This document shows, one piece after another, positions 47,726 to 59,979 of a stretch of 64,000 bases of DNA. Both the position numbers and the translations under genes were made by a program. How positions within the stretch are numbered: the first letter of the stretch is position 1; each line of letters starts with the position of its first letter. The stretch is from Ostrinia nubilalis (lineage: Eukaryota; Arthropoda; Insecta; Lepidoptera; Crambidae). The notes under the pieces are model-generated. The model made no database searches. It was given only the letters and a program-made list of their open reading frames with translations, and was not told the origin of the DNA. The DNA lies in NCBI RefSeq assembly GCF_963855985.1, contig NC_087092.1:10726001-10790000 (forward strand). The letters are read 5' to 3'.

Positions 47726-48028
47726 ATGGAGAAAGAAGATTCACAGTGTAGTTTGAGTCAAAGCGAACGCGGCACGAGGAGTGCGCGAACGCTCATGGAC
47801 AGCGTGTCGTCTGATGAGGGACCGGAGACGGAGCGGCTCCTGGGCGCGCTTTCGCCGGCGATAGTAAACAAGGCCGCGGAGAGACGGGGATCACTGACAG
47901 TCCCTCCCTCTCCCACCGATTCTCGTAAAAAGCGCGACCACTCTCGCCACCACCACTACAGGAGTCAATTGCAACACCTCATCCACTGGAGGGACATATG
48001 GGGAGGAGAACCTCATAAAGTGAATGAG
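47726..48028 (+). CDS. First coding exon of an unidentified plus-strand gene
   Basis: An open segment of 101 codons starting MEKEDSQCSLSQSERG, rich in Ser/Arg with SDEGPETERLLG, SLTVPPSPTDSRKKRD and a histidine run (HSRHHHY), ending at GTGAATGAG|GTATCT in phase 0. It lies just after a CpG-rich block (about 47470-47630), as expected for a promoter/5' UTR, and codon content is GC-rich unlike the surrounding intron. The acidic dileucine-like ERLLG and the phospho-type SP motifs suggest a cytosolic N-terminal tail, for example of a membrane protein, but I do not recognise the gene. Continuation exons are not found in the window. Confidence 0.6.
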
Positions 48029-51000
48029 GTATCTTATTTTTTCCAAGTATTTAACTGGGTCTGTCTCTGTGAGCATGGTAACTATTGTGTTGTGACTAAA
48101 CAAGACTCCAAGGATATGGAAACAATGAAAAATATCTAACATGGGCACTCTTTATCATGATCAAAGTGGGTTTTGTTAACTAACTGTAATTTATAACATT
48201 TATATGCTTACATAATACTTGCTTGGTGTCTCTTGGGATTTTAACATAATACAGCTCAATCTATTAATTTATTAGAGAATACTGAATCAAAAGCCCTACA
48301 GTAGGATCTGAAGCAACCACAGGACGACCGACAAACGCGGTGGCGGGGCCTACAGTTTATGACAATGTACGTGTGGTATCACAAATGAATAATAATTCAG
48401 CGGTTTGTACTGAAAACGGACAGATATTTGTCTTGGTGACGACAACTACATTCATTGCCTTGACTCACATTCCCACTTTTTGTACAGTCGCAAACCAGCC
48501 CAAGATCTCTATATGTTTTCCATGACCTACTAGTTGTATAAAATTTCTAATTTACTGCAAAGGATATTCGCTAAAGTTTCCCTATTTGTTATATTTAAAG
48601 CCATTAAAACAGGAAAATATGGGACAGATACTACTTTACCGTATACTTTAGTATTACTTTACCGTTTTTGTTTTCCTTAAAGAAGTGTAAATCTGCACAG
48701 ATTTTCATAAAGTTCTGCATTATGTTAAGTTGTTTTATTACTAAACCCATGTTTTGGCTGCATGAGAAGTTCCGTAGCAAAACAACTGGGTCTGAATGTC
48801 AACACGCTTTTGCGTGCCGTATTTCAAACAGATAACTTGCACTTCGCAATACCATATTGACTTATTGCGTGTTCTACTCCACGTGTGTTACTACCGTGGA
48901 GATCCGATGACTTTTGAGGTCGTTATACTCCGTGATAACCTTGGTCTATGGTCTGACCTGACTCGTATTTTTTGTGTCAATTACTTCCCATTCGTACAAG
49001 CTATGCCCCACCTACTTTGTTTAAGTTATGACTACTACAAGTCGAACTGCATTCTCTCTCATATTTTGACTTCACTACTAAGTTCCTACGAAAGATGCAT
49101 GGCAACAGCATGACTTACACTAAAAGTGTTTCTTTTTGCCATAGGTTTTTCAGTAGCTATCCTTATTAGTTTTCACATATTTAGTAACTCTATAAATAAA
49201 TCTTGAGAATAATTTACTTCAAGGTCTTATGAAATATATTTTAAGTACCCATGTAGGTATGGTTGTGTCTGACTAGACTGTCGCTAACAAGTTGAATCCT
49301 CTTACACCTACTCGCAGAAAATAATATTGAATTTCTCCAAACAACATCAACGATATAAACTTTCCGTTTCTACGTAAAAACGTTATTTAGAATGAGCCTA
49401 ACACATAACTAACTACAAATGATATAAAATATGTCTAAATAAGCATGCACAAAAATGTAGATACAATTTTACATGTTCCGTATGCAAAGAAAATGATTGT
49501 CTCATCTATGTATAATAAAGCAGTTTATTCGAAAGTGACCACAAATTCACACAAAGAGGCCACAGCTGTATGCAATACATGCATAAGATTCTGCTGTCCA
49601 CAGTCGCACAAACAGTACCAAGAATATGTCGGCATGCGATTTAATTCAGACAATTGAACCCGGACATTACGAGCGGAGATCACGCACGCACTGTTTGCTA
49701 TCATATTCATATCGCATGGCACTATCTGACTCTAGGGATCATAACAAGACAGAAAATATTCATGATATTATCAGTATGAAGAAGATAGGCGACTGTGTTT
49801 TACGTAGAATGTCTGTCAAAATGGTGGGTACCACTATAAGCCTTTTATTCTCCTGCCAGTCATGGTCACGTAGAGCAAACGCTAAGGACTTTGCGTCTTT
49901 AGAATCTTCATAAAAAACCGTCATGCCTTCAGAGTTTTAGCTTTAGTTATTGCTTATTGTTTACACAATTCACAATGCCACTAATTGCGATAGCATGTGT
50001 GGCAGTCAGTGACGTTAAGTTCGTATAACTCTGAAATATCGCATTCGCATGTTTCGCTCTAATTTTAAAGCAGCCATCAAGAAATGCATTTGATAATATT
50101 TTGGCGAGCGCATTTCATTGTACAAATGTTTGTGGAATGAACCGGTGCGGTTCAATAATAATTCTAATTTCACACCGTTTTGCTAACTTGCGGAATGGGT
50201 AAAGAACCTTGTACAAAGCATTTCAATTGATGACTTTGTCACCCTGGATTGTTTGCCAATTCAGTTACGCAATGGCACGATCGTTTCAATGATTTGATGT
50301 ATAATTTGTCAGTCACTCATTCACAGCATGACATGTACTACCTTTGTAATCTGAGTTTAGAGGACTATTAAACTTAATATTTACTTACTACCTATCAGCT
50401 AGCTAAGGACTTAATCAGCTACAGAAATATTAAAAAAAAATGGAAAAAGAAAGCCAACTAAAAAAACCTGTACAAATATTACAATGTACATTTTTATTCT
50501 GTAGAAAACTGTAACCCTGCCTCTATGTAGTATTAGCAAAGAATATGGCGTGCACGATGTTGTTACCACAACATGGAAGGTGAACCCTACGAAGTTGCGA
50601 TGACATGACTGATAACCACGGACAGTATTTAGTAAATTGATCCTCAAGTTTAACACACTTGACTTAATTTACTGTATGCTTGGCAACTATCTAGTTTTTT
50701 TATCTAGATCACTGACGAGTTAAAAGAGCTCTATGCCGAGAGCGAAAAGATAGAAAGTGGCCTTCCTTTCTGTTATCGATAAATTGGTTTTTCGCATTAT
50801 TTATTAATTAATGACGGATAAAGAAATGATAAAATTGGGGCTTTCATATCGATCGATCGATATTCCTACGTAAAATATCCTTTGAGAATTGAAATGTGAG
50901 CCGCTTTCTCATTTTAACCAGTATTAGTTGAATTTAGTGTTAAAAATACTCTGAATTCGAAAATAGTAAAAATCGAACCAATATTCACGGCAGAAACATG

Positions 51001-51604
51001 AATTATCCTTGCAACAGTAAAGGAGAAAGTATGCAAACACAACTCTACATTAAACATTTATATGAGCAACATCTTTTAATGACCGCACACAATGTTTGTG
51101 CATGTGATGTCTGTCTATAACAGAATAATGACTTCAATTACTTTAGTTTAATACCACCCTAAACGAAGCCAATGGAGACATGAACGGTGTCTTAATAGAC
51201 GACAATATTCTTATGGCAACGACAGTAACCTCGAAAAGCTTTTAGTCTGAGGATCGTTTGGTATTATATTCCAATTAGGCGTTGTTTTGACACTTTCGGA
51301 AGATTATAATATTTGGGCTATCGCGAACGTGTCGTCCATGTTAATAGGGCATGAAAATCCAGACATAATGCTAAATTATACTGTTCCTAATGTTAAAACA
51401 AACTTGTCGGATAATAACAAAATCTATGGATTCAAGATTGATCCCCGCATAGAAAACACGTATTGTACTCATAATCCATTTTTTTTTACAATGATACAGA
51501 ATTCTAGACATAAATATGTATTAATATTATTTAATATTATACAAACATATTGTTTCCATTAATATGTAATATTGAGATCATAATAAAGGTATCATAATAG
51601 CTCT
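48029..51604. other. Intron or intergenic DNA after the first exon, no gene seen
   Basis: AT-rich, with small ORFs that resemble nothing. No good exon with both splice sites recognised. Confidence 0.5.
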
Positions 51605-52020
51605 CCCGATTTCAGTATCTATGCCACCCACTCTAGCGTGCTTGGCAGTCCTCGCTCCATTTCCCTAGCGAATAGGTTCCATCTATTCTTATACGACATG
51701 ATATTGCTGGAATCCTTAACGAGCATCAAGTTATACATACACATACATGACAAGCCGTGTGGTGACGGCAGAGTAGAATACATTTGTCACCAACCCCTAC
51801 TCTTCCCGCGGGTGTCGTAAGAGGCGACTTAGGGACTATACATCAAACAGAGAATGGGCAGCAGCGCTCTCTGAAAAACATCAATCTTTTAAACTGCGAT
51901 CTCCAACCCGCCTGCCTAGCGTGGAGATTATGGCAAAACCCTCCACTATAGTGGAGGAGGCTCATAGTCCAGCAGTGGACTGTAAAGGGCTGTTGATGAT
52001 GATGTTGATGATGATACATG
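51605..52020 (+). mobile_element. Lepidopteran SINE/LINE-tail repeat
   Basis: Carries CCCCTACTCTTCCCGCGGGT, GTCGTAAGAGGCGACTTAGG and the 3' end TCCAGCAGTGGACTGTAAAG followed by a GATGAT-rich tail, a widespread moth retroposon pattern. In the same orientation as the presumed host gene. Confidence 0.7.
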
Positions 52021-53079
52021 ATAAAAGGTATATTATAATGGAGATGTTGCTAAGGAGTCAACTAGAAAAGGTCACGAATCTCAACTTGGACATAGATAAA
52101 TAAGGCATTATCTGTGACTTGGATAGACTATCTAGGGAGAAGGAGGAGCACCAACTTAAATAAACCTAATAATATCGCAATGTTTATCTAGAATTTAAAC
52201 ACAACTAATACGCGAGAAAATATTGATGCAAATATCATTTACTTTAGAGAATGGAGTCAGATTATATTTATGATCTTATGCAAATACTTATGTAACACAC
52301 AAGTGTTTGCATCTTAAATATAGGTTACCTAAGCAACCAATAATAATTATGACAACCTATTGGACCATTATAGAGGAAAATATCAAAACAAACGTACTTG
52401 TGCTTTTAAATCTGTAAGTCTGGAACCAGTGCATCGCAAACTCCTGTATTTGTCTTCAGTCCAGCCAGCGTTTCTATGATCTCATAACTGAATTATTATG
52501 CAAACAAACTCCTTTCCAAAGAAAAATTCTTCTATACTAGAATGAGCATCTGGCTCTACTTCATCAAATCGTCAAGGCAGAGTTATTTTATTGATATCTG
52601 TTTCATACGTACATTTATCATTAATATTAAACGTTTTATTGAATTTCAAATACTCGTACCACTTCGCTTTCTTGAATCTAATTTCCACGAACGAATAGTT
52701 GTGAAAAGGACCGGCTGTCGTGATTTGTCATTAAAGAATTTCAACTATATTTTCAAAGATCTTAAAATAAATTAAAGAATAATGTACCACATCAAATTCC
52801 CTCCATAGCAAGTGGACAGATTCGCAACTGGACAGATTCTCAACTGGACAGATTCTCAGGTGGACGGATTAGCAACTGGACAGGACATGTACAGTCCATA
52901 ACATAAAAACAACCTCCTGTACAGTAGTTTGTGTAATATTAATTTGAACCTATATCATGTAATGCATTATTTGAATAAGCTAGTGACATAGTATAAAGAA
53001 GGGAAGTAAGTTATCTTCATTCAAACGCACCGCACGCTTGCGCGCACGCGGCTTGTATGAGTGTGCCATACCTTTTTTA

Positions 53080-53440
53080 GGGTTCCGTAGCCAAATGGCA
53101 AAAAACGGAACCCTTATAAATTCGTCATGTCTGTCTGTCCGTATGTCATTTTCCAAAACTATAAGAGCTGTACTGTTGAAACTTGGTAGGTAGATGTATT
53201 CTGTGAACCGCATTAAGATTTTGATGCAAATATAAAAAAATAATAAATATTGGGGGCTCCCCATACCTACTTAGAACTGACTCTCAAAAATTTTTTTTCA
53301 TCAAACGCATACGTGTGGGGGGTATCTATGGATAGGTCTTCAAAAATGATATCGAGGTTTTTAAAATATTTTTTTTCTAAACCGAATAGTTTGCGTGACA
53401 GACGCTTCCAAAGTGTAAAAAAGGTGCTATAATTATTGAA
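53080..53440. mobile_element. Older interspersed repeat nested in the 52.8-54.1 kb element
   Basis: Begins with a small hairpin (AGGGTTCCGTAGCC.. GGAACCCTTATA), then CATGTCTGTCTGTCCGTATG, GTTGAAACTTGGTAGGTAGA and CTTCAAAAATGATATCGAGG, a combination repeated widely in moth genomes. Confidence 0.65.
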
Positions 53441-53629
53441 AGGTATAATTGTGAAATAAATATTTTTATTTGAAGAACCAAGGATGAACCTTGGATTAAA
53501 ATGACATTTCCATACCAAATGACAATTTAAGCCAGAGTTCAACTAGGGTGTAGCTTTTATTAATAAAGGGGTTGGAGTTTTATTACTTCTTAAGGGTTTT
53601 ATTATGGGTTGCTTAAGCGAATAAACCCA

Positions 53630-53800
53630 CAAGACCCAATAAGTCCACCCACAAGATGGACCGACGACCTTATAAAGGTAGCGGAAAGGCGCTGGATGCA
53701 GGAGATGCAGGCCGCCACCAACCGGCCATTGTGGAAATCATTGGGGGAGGACTATGTTCAACTGACGTCTTATGGCTAAAATGATCATGATGATGTTGAT
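53630..53800 (+). mobile_element. LINE 3'-end fragment (RTE-like tail), nested
   Basis: Reads DGPTTLIKVAERRWMQ-like then WKSLGEDY in the plus strand, followed by a GATGATGTTGATG tail. The same tail occurs in reverse at 60860-60980. Confidence 0.65.
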
Positions 53801-54118
53801 GAAAGCGAATGAAGGGCTAAATAGCTTGGGTAGTTCATCGTAGGTATAATCCTACGCCCTTTAAAATTGTATGGCTATTGGAGCGGGTACCACTTTCCAT
53901 ACATTTGTGCCCATCATCCTTTGTCCCGGTATTCAAAAGTTTTTTTTTAACTTATATTTGTTTAGTTTTATTTTGTTTAAATAAAGTCTTTCAATGTATT
54001 AAAACTCATTGCTCATGACTGTACTCTGTCCAGTTGCTAATCCGTCCACCTGAGAATCTGTCCAGTTGAGAATCTGTCCAGTTGCGAATCTGTCCACTTG
54101 CTATGGAGGGATCAAATT

Positions 54119-55980
54119 CAATCAGTTTATTGATTGCTTTTATGGACTTAATTAAAAGTTCTTTATGTAACAGTGCCGAGAGATGTTGAACTTTTTCGAT
54201 TTTCTATGTAGAATGAGTTTACCCTTTAGTGTCCATATTTTTTTCTCTCTGATCGCTTATTTGTAAGTAATGTTCGTGATCTTCGCATGTTTATAAATTG
54301 TGTCGTACCGTATATACTTAATCAAATAGTATTATTCTGTGATCATACTTATATTTGCTCATGCAAATTACTATTTAAACTCATTCGTTAAAAGATAACA
54401 GCGCTATGTGGGAATTATTTAGAGGCATTATAATTTCTTATCAATATTTATTTAATGGGCACTGTATCGAAACCTTGAGTTGAAACCTATAGTAGGCGGT
54501 TAAAATGTCAAATAGCTTTACCACTTGACTGGTTCTGTAAAAAATAGTAGCGTGCGAATTAAGCGATTATTACAATAGTATAGTTTTCAAAGGGTTAAAA
54601 TTCTTGACTTGTGAAGAGATCTATGCTTTATGAGTCTAGAAACAAAAGTCATTGTTCTTTTCGGAAAAGTAAGTAGGTCCGTTTTCAGGGTTTGGTTGGC
54701 TGGGGCAGACATTGCATACAATGGTTTGAGGCCACCCAAGTAGTGATTCAAGCATCAAGGTCGAGCGGTATCTGGTCTCTATGCGTCATTACCCCTACTA
54801 TGACATCAGCGGTCTCCCCAAAGGCATTTTACCGACATTCTCTTATAGTCATTTTAATTAAATGTGTGAAGTGTAATCAAACCATGTCTTTGGTTGTATT
54901 GTAAAGACGTCTTTATAATCTAGAATAGACAAGCTGAAAAGTTACAATCAGGCTGAAGCGAAGGTGAAAGTTGAAATAGAGGAATAATGTAAAAAAGCCT
55001 TCCTTTTCAGCTATCTTTTCACCGTATGCATGAAAATTGATATTATACTGTTAAAAATGTATTGTAATCCATGTTTCAAATCCAAGATTTTTGTTTCAGT
55101 CGCAATATCGCAAATGTCTTCATCAATATTTCTTGTCGCATTCTAACTCAAAATAATGAAGGACGTAAAAAAATAGATAACAGCTAACACTCCATACAAT
55201 TACATACTATCATAGTTACCATTCGAAACCGTATGTTTATCACAACATCCCATTGGTATTTGTAATAAATCGGGATTATAAGGTAGCGGAAATGTGTTCA
55301 TTCGCTGAAATAAACGAATATTTCGTTTGCCAACGTGGTGACAAGTAATTTATAATGATTAAATGATTATTACAGGAATGAAGCCATTTAACTATTTATT
55401 AAGACAAAATTATCATTAATCACAGTAGATGATTGTTATATCAACGTCCATTCAGTATAAGTTATTGGTTTTTCATAATGCTATTTTTATTCGTTATTAG
55501 TCTTATTAGCCTTTGTGCTCCATTACCATAATAACTGCGATAAATTAGTCTTGGCTGTTGGTAAGCTTTGTTTGTTATTAAACAGTAATTGCAATTATCA
55601 TTGGTATGCAACACGAGTGTATACGACCTTACGGCGTGTGCATAGTTCAGTGTAACTCGGGTTATCGCAGTTCTTTGTAGTGTCCTGCTGTAAAATTATA
55701 TGTAAATTACAAACGTAACTTAATTTTCTTTTGTAACACAGCGTTAATTTTTAAATTTTAATTTGCATTTTAGCAGAATGAACAAATGTTTCTTTGTTCG
55801 CAAGCAAATTAGGAACTTATTATGCGCTAACTCCCCGTATCTTCTTCACACGTGTGGAAATGGTTTGCACAATGTACTACAACTAAGACTTTTATTATGT
55901 TTTTCCTTTTGACAGTTATCATTAGTTCGGATTAAAAAAACTTAAGTTATTAATTAAAATTATTTTTTCTAGAGTTTATG
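54119..55980. other. AT-rich non-coding DNA, no gene seen
   Basis: No ORF with coding character, no RNA gene and no clear inverted repeat. Confidence 0.55.
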
Positions 55981-55988
55981 TACATAGG

Positions 55989-56699
55989 TGTTACTGTAAA
56001 AGCTCGAATTGCAGTAAATCCTAAGATATTCCAGTAAAACCTAAGATCTACCAATTCCTAATGGTAAATGTCCCAAAAGGTTTGCGATTCGAACTCTTAC
56101 CACCATTTCGTTGGTAAATCTTAGGATTTACATTAATGGCACGGTAAATGTTGAAAAACAAAACATGTCATAACGTGCTCAGGGCATCTCATCATCATCA
56201 GAACTTACTTCAATTGAAAAAATAGAATCTATCTTAATATTGAAGTTGCCCTCTTTGTATTTCTAGTCGCTCACATAGTAATGTAGTCACGCGGACAGAA
56301 TTTTAATATCTAAAATGGATTAAACATAACCCACTTTTTGTAAGCTCGTTGTGCATTTGATTATTTATCAATATTCGTCGTTAGTTAAGTTAATTTTTCG
56401 CTTACTCAAATTCATACCGCTCAAGTTATTAAAACAGTATGCCATCATCAGTCGCTAAGTTATTTTTTAGTCGATCGTTTTATAATTCCCCATTAAGAAT
56501 TACTCATTGTTTTATTCCTTAAACCAACATCTACCAGCTGACAGAGGTAAAACCTAGCATATACTGAATTCGAATGGTAAAAGCTCGAAAAAATCGTCGT
56601 ATTTTCAGAAATACTTACATTTACCAACTCATGTCGGTAAATCCTAAGACTTACACTTAAATCTTAAGATTAACCGTAGTTCGAGCTTTAACAGTAACA
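55989..56699. mobile_element. Inverted-terminal-repeat element (711 bases)
   Basis: TGTTACTGTAAAAGCTCGAA at the left and TTCGAGCTTTAACAGTAACA at the right, flanked by TAGG on both sides (55985-55988, 56700-56703). Subterminal TAAATCCTAAGA-like words recur several times in both halves. No transposase. Confidence 0.82.
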
Positions 56700-56703
56700 T
56701 AGG

Positions 56704-59065
56704 CATTAGATCTATCTTTATTATGGTTAGTGCTAAAACATAAATATTCTACTATGTACCAAATATTATGTCCCTGCGCACATATTTTCCTATTATTCGG
56801 GGACCACATGGTAACCAAGTTAAGAAAAGCCAAATAATGTATGTTGAATAAATTAATTAGGTATTTAATCTACAGTGCATTATGTGCTCTAGAATTCTAG
56901 ATTATCTCTCGCAAATAAATTAAATTATTGTTCTTATTCACGTACTAAAAAATAAACTCTCATACTCAACAATTTTATTACTCACGCAGTATTCGTAATT
57001 TTGCCTTTATTTGTTGTTTACTGAAGTGAATCAGACGAAGTATGTTATCCTCGTTATCTATACCAAACCAGTCAAATGTTAAACAACTTAAACTCTTTCT
57101 AAGCATGTTAATACTGGATTCAATTCTGCAACAGTATTTTGTATTAAATATCTATTTTGTAACATAAAATTTTCATTCTATGTATTACCATTTCTGATTT
57201 GGAAATAGTCCACAACTTTCACTAAATATTATCAATTTATAATTGTGTCTTAAGTAACTTAATTAGGTATTTTGAAGCACTAGTAATTTGGTTTTTGTGA
57301 CGTTACTCATTCGTGGGCATCTTTGTTACTTTTTCCGTCGCTTTGGGCCATACTGTCACTTACAGATTTTCAGGCACTGAAAATCATTTTCACTTCGCTT
57401 ACCCTGAAATGATTTTCATAGTGTATTGGTTATGTACTCGTAGTTATCAATAAACAGCACAATGTTTCTTTTGTTGATGGCTTATCTTGGCTAGTTTAAA
57501 ATCAGAATGCTTATCTGTTCACTATCAGTAAGCAACCGCTATCGATATTTTTGTAGTGATACGATTAGATTGATATTTCATGTTATTGATTTACTGTCTT
57601 GGGTAATTTTTCCAAGATACTGAATGATTAAGTGGGTTTGTTATGTATTTCTAAATAAACAAAATATTTCAGTAAACTTTCACTGTCTCCAGCACGTGAA
57701 AACTTCTTTTCTATGTTTGATTGCGTTTTCGGAGGAATTATGAAAGAAAAGGTTAATAATTAAATGTAATGGTTCTCCATCAAAACTCCTCCATTCTGGA
57801 TCTACACAGACCTAGAAAGATGTTTCAAACTTAAGTTGGGTTGGGTTTTTGTATGTTTTCTAAAAAAATAAATTAGAGACATGTAGTTTTAACAAGACGT
57901 CTCAGAAGTTTCCCGAAACCCGATCCAATTTATTTGGCGTGAATCAAACAAGCCAACGTTAGGTGCCAAATAAATTTAACGGGACAGTATATTTATTGCC
58001 CGTACCCGTATGCTTCTCACGTAATGTTTTATCTGTGTTAGGCATTTGTTGTACGCCATGGTCGTATTCGGCTTTCGGAAATGTAGGAGGAAATATCTTT
58101 GATAGGTATTCCTAGGTCATAATAATTATATTCGTTTTCAAACATTATTCTATTAAAATATCCTATAGTAATTTGACTAAAAAAATCAAATGTGTCGTAA
58201 TTAATAAATGCTTAGCATATTTTATTTCTATCCTCTTTTATTCTATTCGTGTTTTCATGAAGACTAGAATATTAGACATAACGCCATCTGTCTTTACTGA
58301 AGCGAATCAACTGTTCTGTTAAAGATTTTTCAAGTTGCTCAGGCGCATCGATTCAATAACATCTTTCTTAGGTGATGTTAGCTGGTACTGCTAGATGGCG
58401 TTGGCTGTCTCATTATAAGAAAAGATTTTAAATTATGTATTTGTAGAAACAAAAATAAGACAGTTATTTAATATTTTTTAATACAAAAAAAGTTAAGAGA
58501 ATAAGTGAAATGCTCTTAATAATAATTAACTTACATAATTTTTTATTGTTCGTAATTATTTTTTTAATAAAAAAAAACTTATTTTAAAGTAAAAATTGAA
58601 AAATTATGGATTATGTTATTTTGTTAAGTTAAAAATAAAGGTAACTTATTTTATCCTTTTACCTGTAATGGTCCTTTATCTACACATAGAAACATGTGGA
58701 AATGTTTTCAACAAGCGAACCGATAAAATATGATAAGGATGTTTATACAATTTAATTCAATTACTTGGATCTTATCAATAAGACAGGGCTCAGTGCGATG
58801 CCGGTCGCAGGACTCGTCCATCCTTTCTTGCCCTTACGTAATATTTTTCGAAATTTTTGTTTCACTACCCTCAATTCTTCCAATACATAGTAGTGTCAAT
58901 GTTATAAAAGTGTGTCGAGATTCTTAAATTCTGAGTGCAAAGGTTGATATTGGAGTGCAAGATTGTTGAGCTTAGGCAAATGTTGACATGGCCTACGCGT
59001 CACAAAATGTGTAACATACAGAGTTTGAAGACTAACAAAGCGCAGGCGCAGTGTTCAGTGAAATT
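56704..59065. other. Non-coding DNA before the 59-kb exon
   Basis: AT-rich. At 58279-58404 ACGCCATCTGTC and CTAGATGGCGTTGG form a weak inverted pair, possibly a small MITE. No gene seen. Confidence 0.45.
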
Positions 59066-59221
59066 ATGTCGAATTGGATGGACAGAGCGGGTCCTTCCAC
59101 ACCGGTGGCCGAGCGGCGACCACTTGTGCTGGCTGTGAGAGTGCCCAGGAGCTATGGAAGCCTCTTCCCTCATTACAAGTTCGTGAGGGACACCCTCAGT
59201 GAAACGTCGCATCGACCTGAG
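59066..59221 (+). CDS. Possible alternative first coding exon of the same unidentified gene
   Basis: An open, GC-rich island in AT-rich DNA begins MSNWMDRAGPSTPVAERRPL and runs 52 codons (RVPRSYGSLFPHYKFVRDTLSE) to CCTGAG|GTACTT, again phase 0. The phase matches that of the exon at 48028, so both could splice to the same downstream exon beyond the right edge. It could instead be the first exon of a separate gene. Product unknown. Confidence 0.45.
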
Positions 59222-59979
59222 GTACTTTTGTGTGGTCTTCGAATCGATAAGCAAAACTTACGAATATCGGTCAAAGAAAGGCGACTTTCTTTGGACAAAG
59301 AACGGTACTTTAAAGATTTAATGCCTCATGACGAACAAACGTTAATTCTTCGTAATCAAATCAACTTAATCTGAGTGGCATTTTAAATAATGCTTAGCAC
59401 TTTGATGCTTATCCCTTTCTTCCTCCTAGTCCCTTCGCCTAATACATATTTTTAAGCAAAATAAATGTAGGTAAATTAAGCCTCTTCATCATAAGTGTAA
59501 AGGAGCCTTTAAAACAAACTTCCTCTTGCCCGCACGATACCATGTTCTTTGTATGTGATCCTACAATAAAAGAAATATGTACAAAATTCAGGTTTTGGAT
59601 CCAACACACATGTCGTGTTGACCTTCCGAACTTTTACAAGGTTAAAGGCTCTGCAATTAATCATATTTTTTACTATGAAATTAAGAAGTTCCTCAGCAAC
59701 CTCCTTCCTCAGTACCTGTAGTAAAAAATAAGTATGTTTTTTGTGTTTTTTACAATTTAGTTTATACGGATTGTAAATGTCATCCACATTTTTCTGACAT
59801 ATGTAGCTGTATTTTTACTAAATTTTGTTTGTAATTTGGAAACAAAACTTTAAAATGGGTTAGAACCGTCCTTTTCTTTTACATTGAATTGTGGCTCATA
59901 AAGACAGAGTTGTTCACGGTGATTTGTATTCCGCCATCATGGATTTATAGTTTATGACACAACTAGCTTTCCGCCCGCG

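Larger units (their letters stand above)
52799..54110. mobile_element. DNA transposon with 8-base target duplication and repeat-built inverted ends
   Basis: ATCAAATT flanks both sides (52791-52798, 54111-54118). Ends CCCTCCATAGCAAG and CTTGCTATGGAGGG. About 85 bases of each end are inverted copies made of four to five tandem units of a TGGACAGATTCNCAAC-like 17-mer. The 1,312-base body has no transposase but nested older repeats. Eight-base duplications fit hAT, P or Merlin; superfamily open. Confidence 0.9.
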
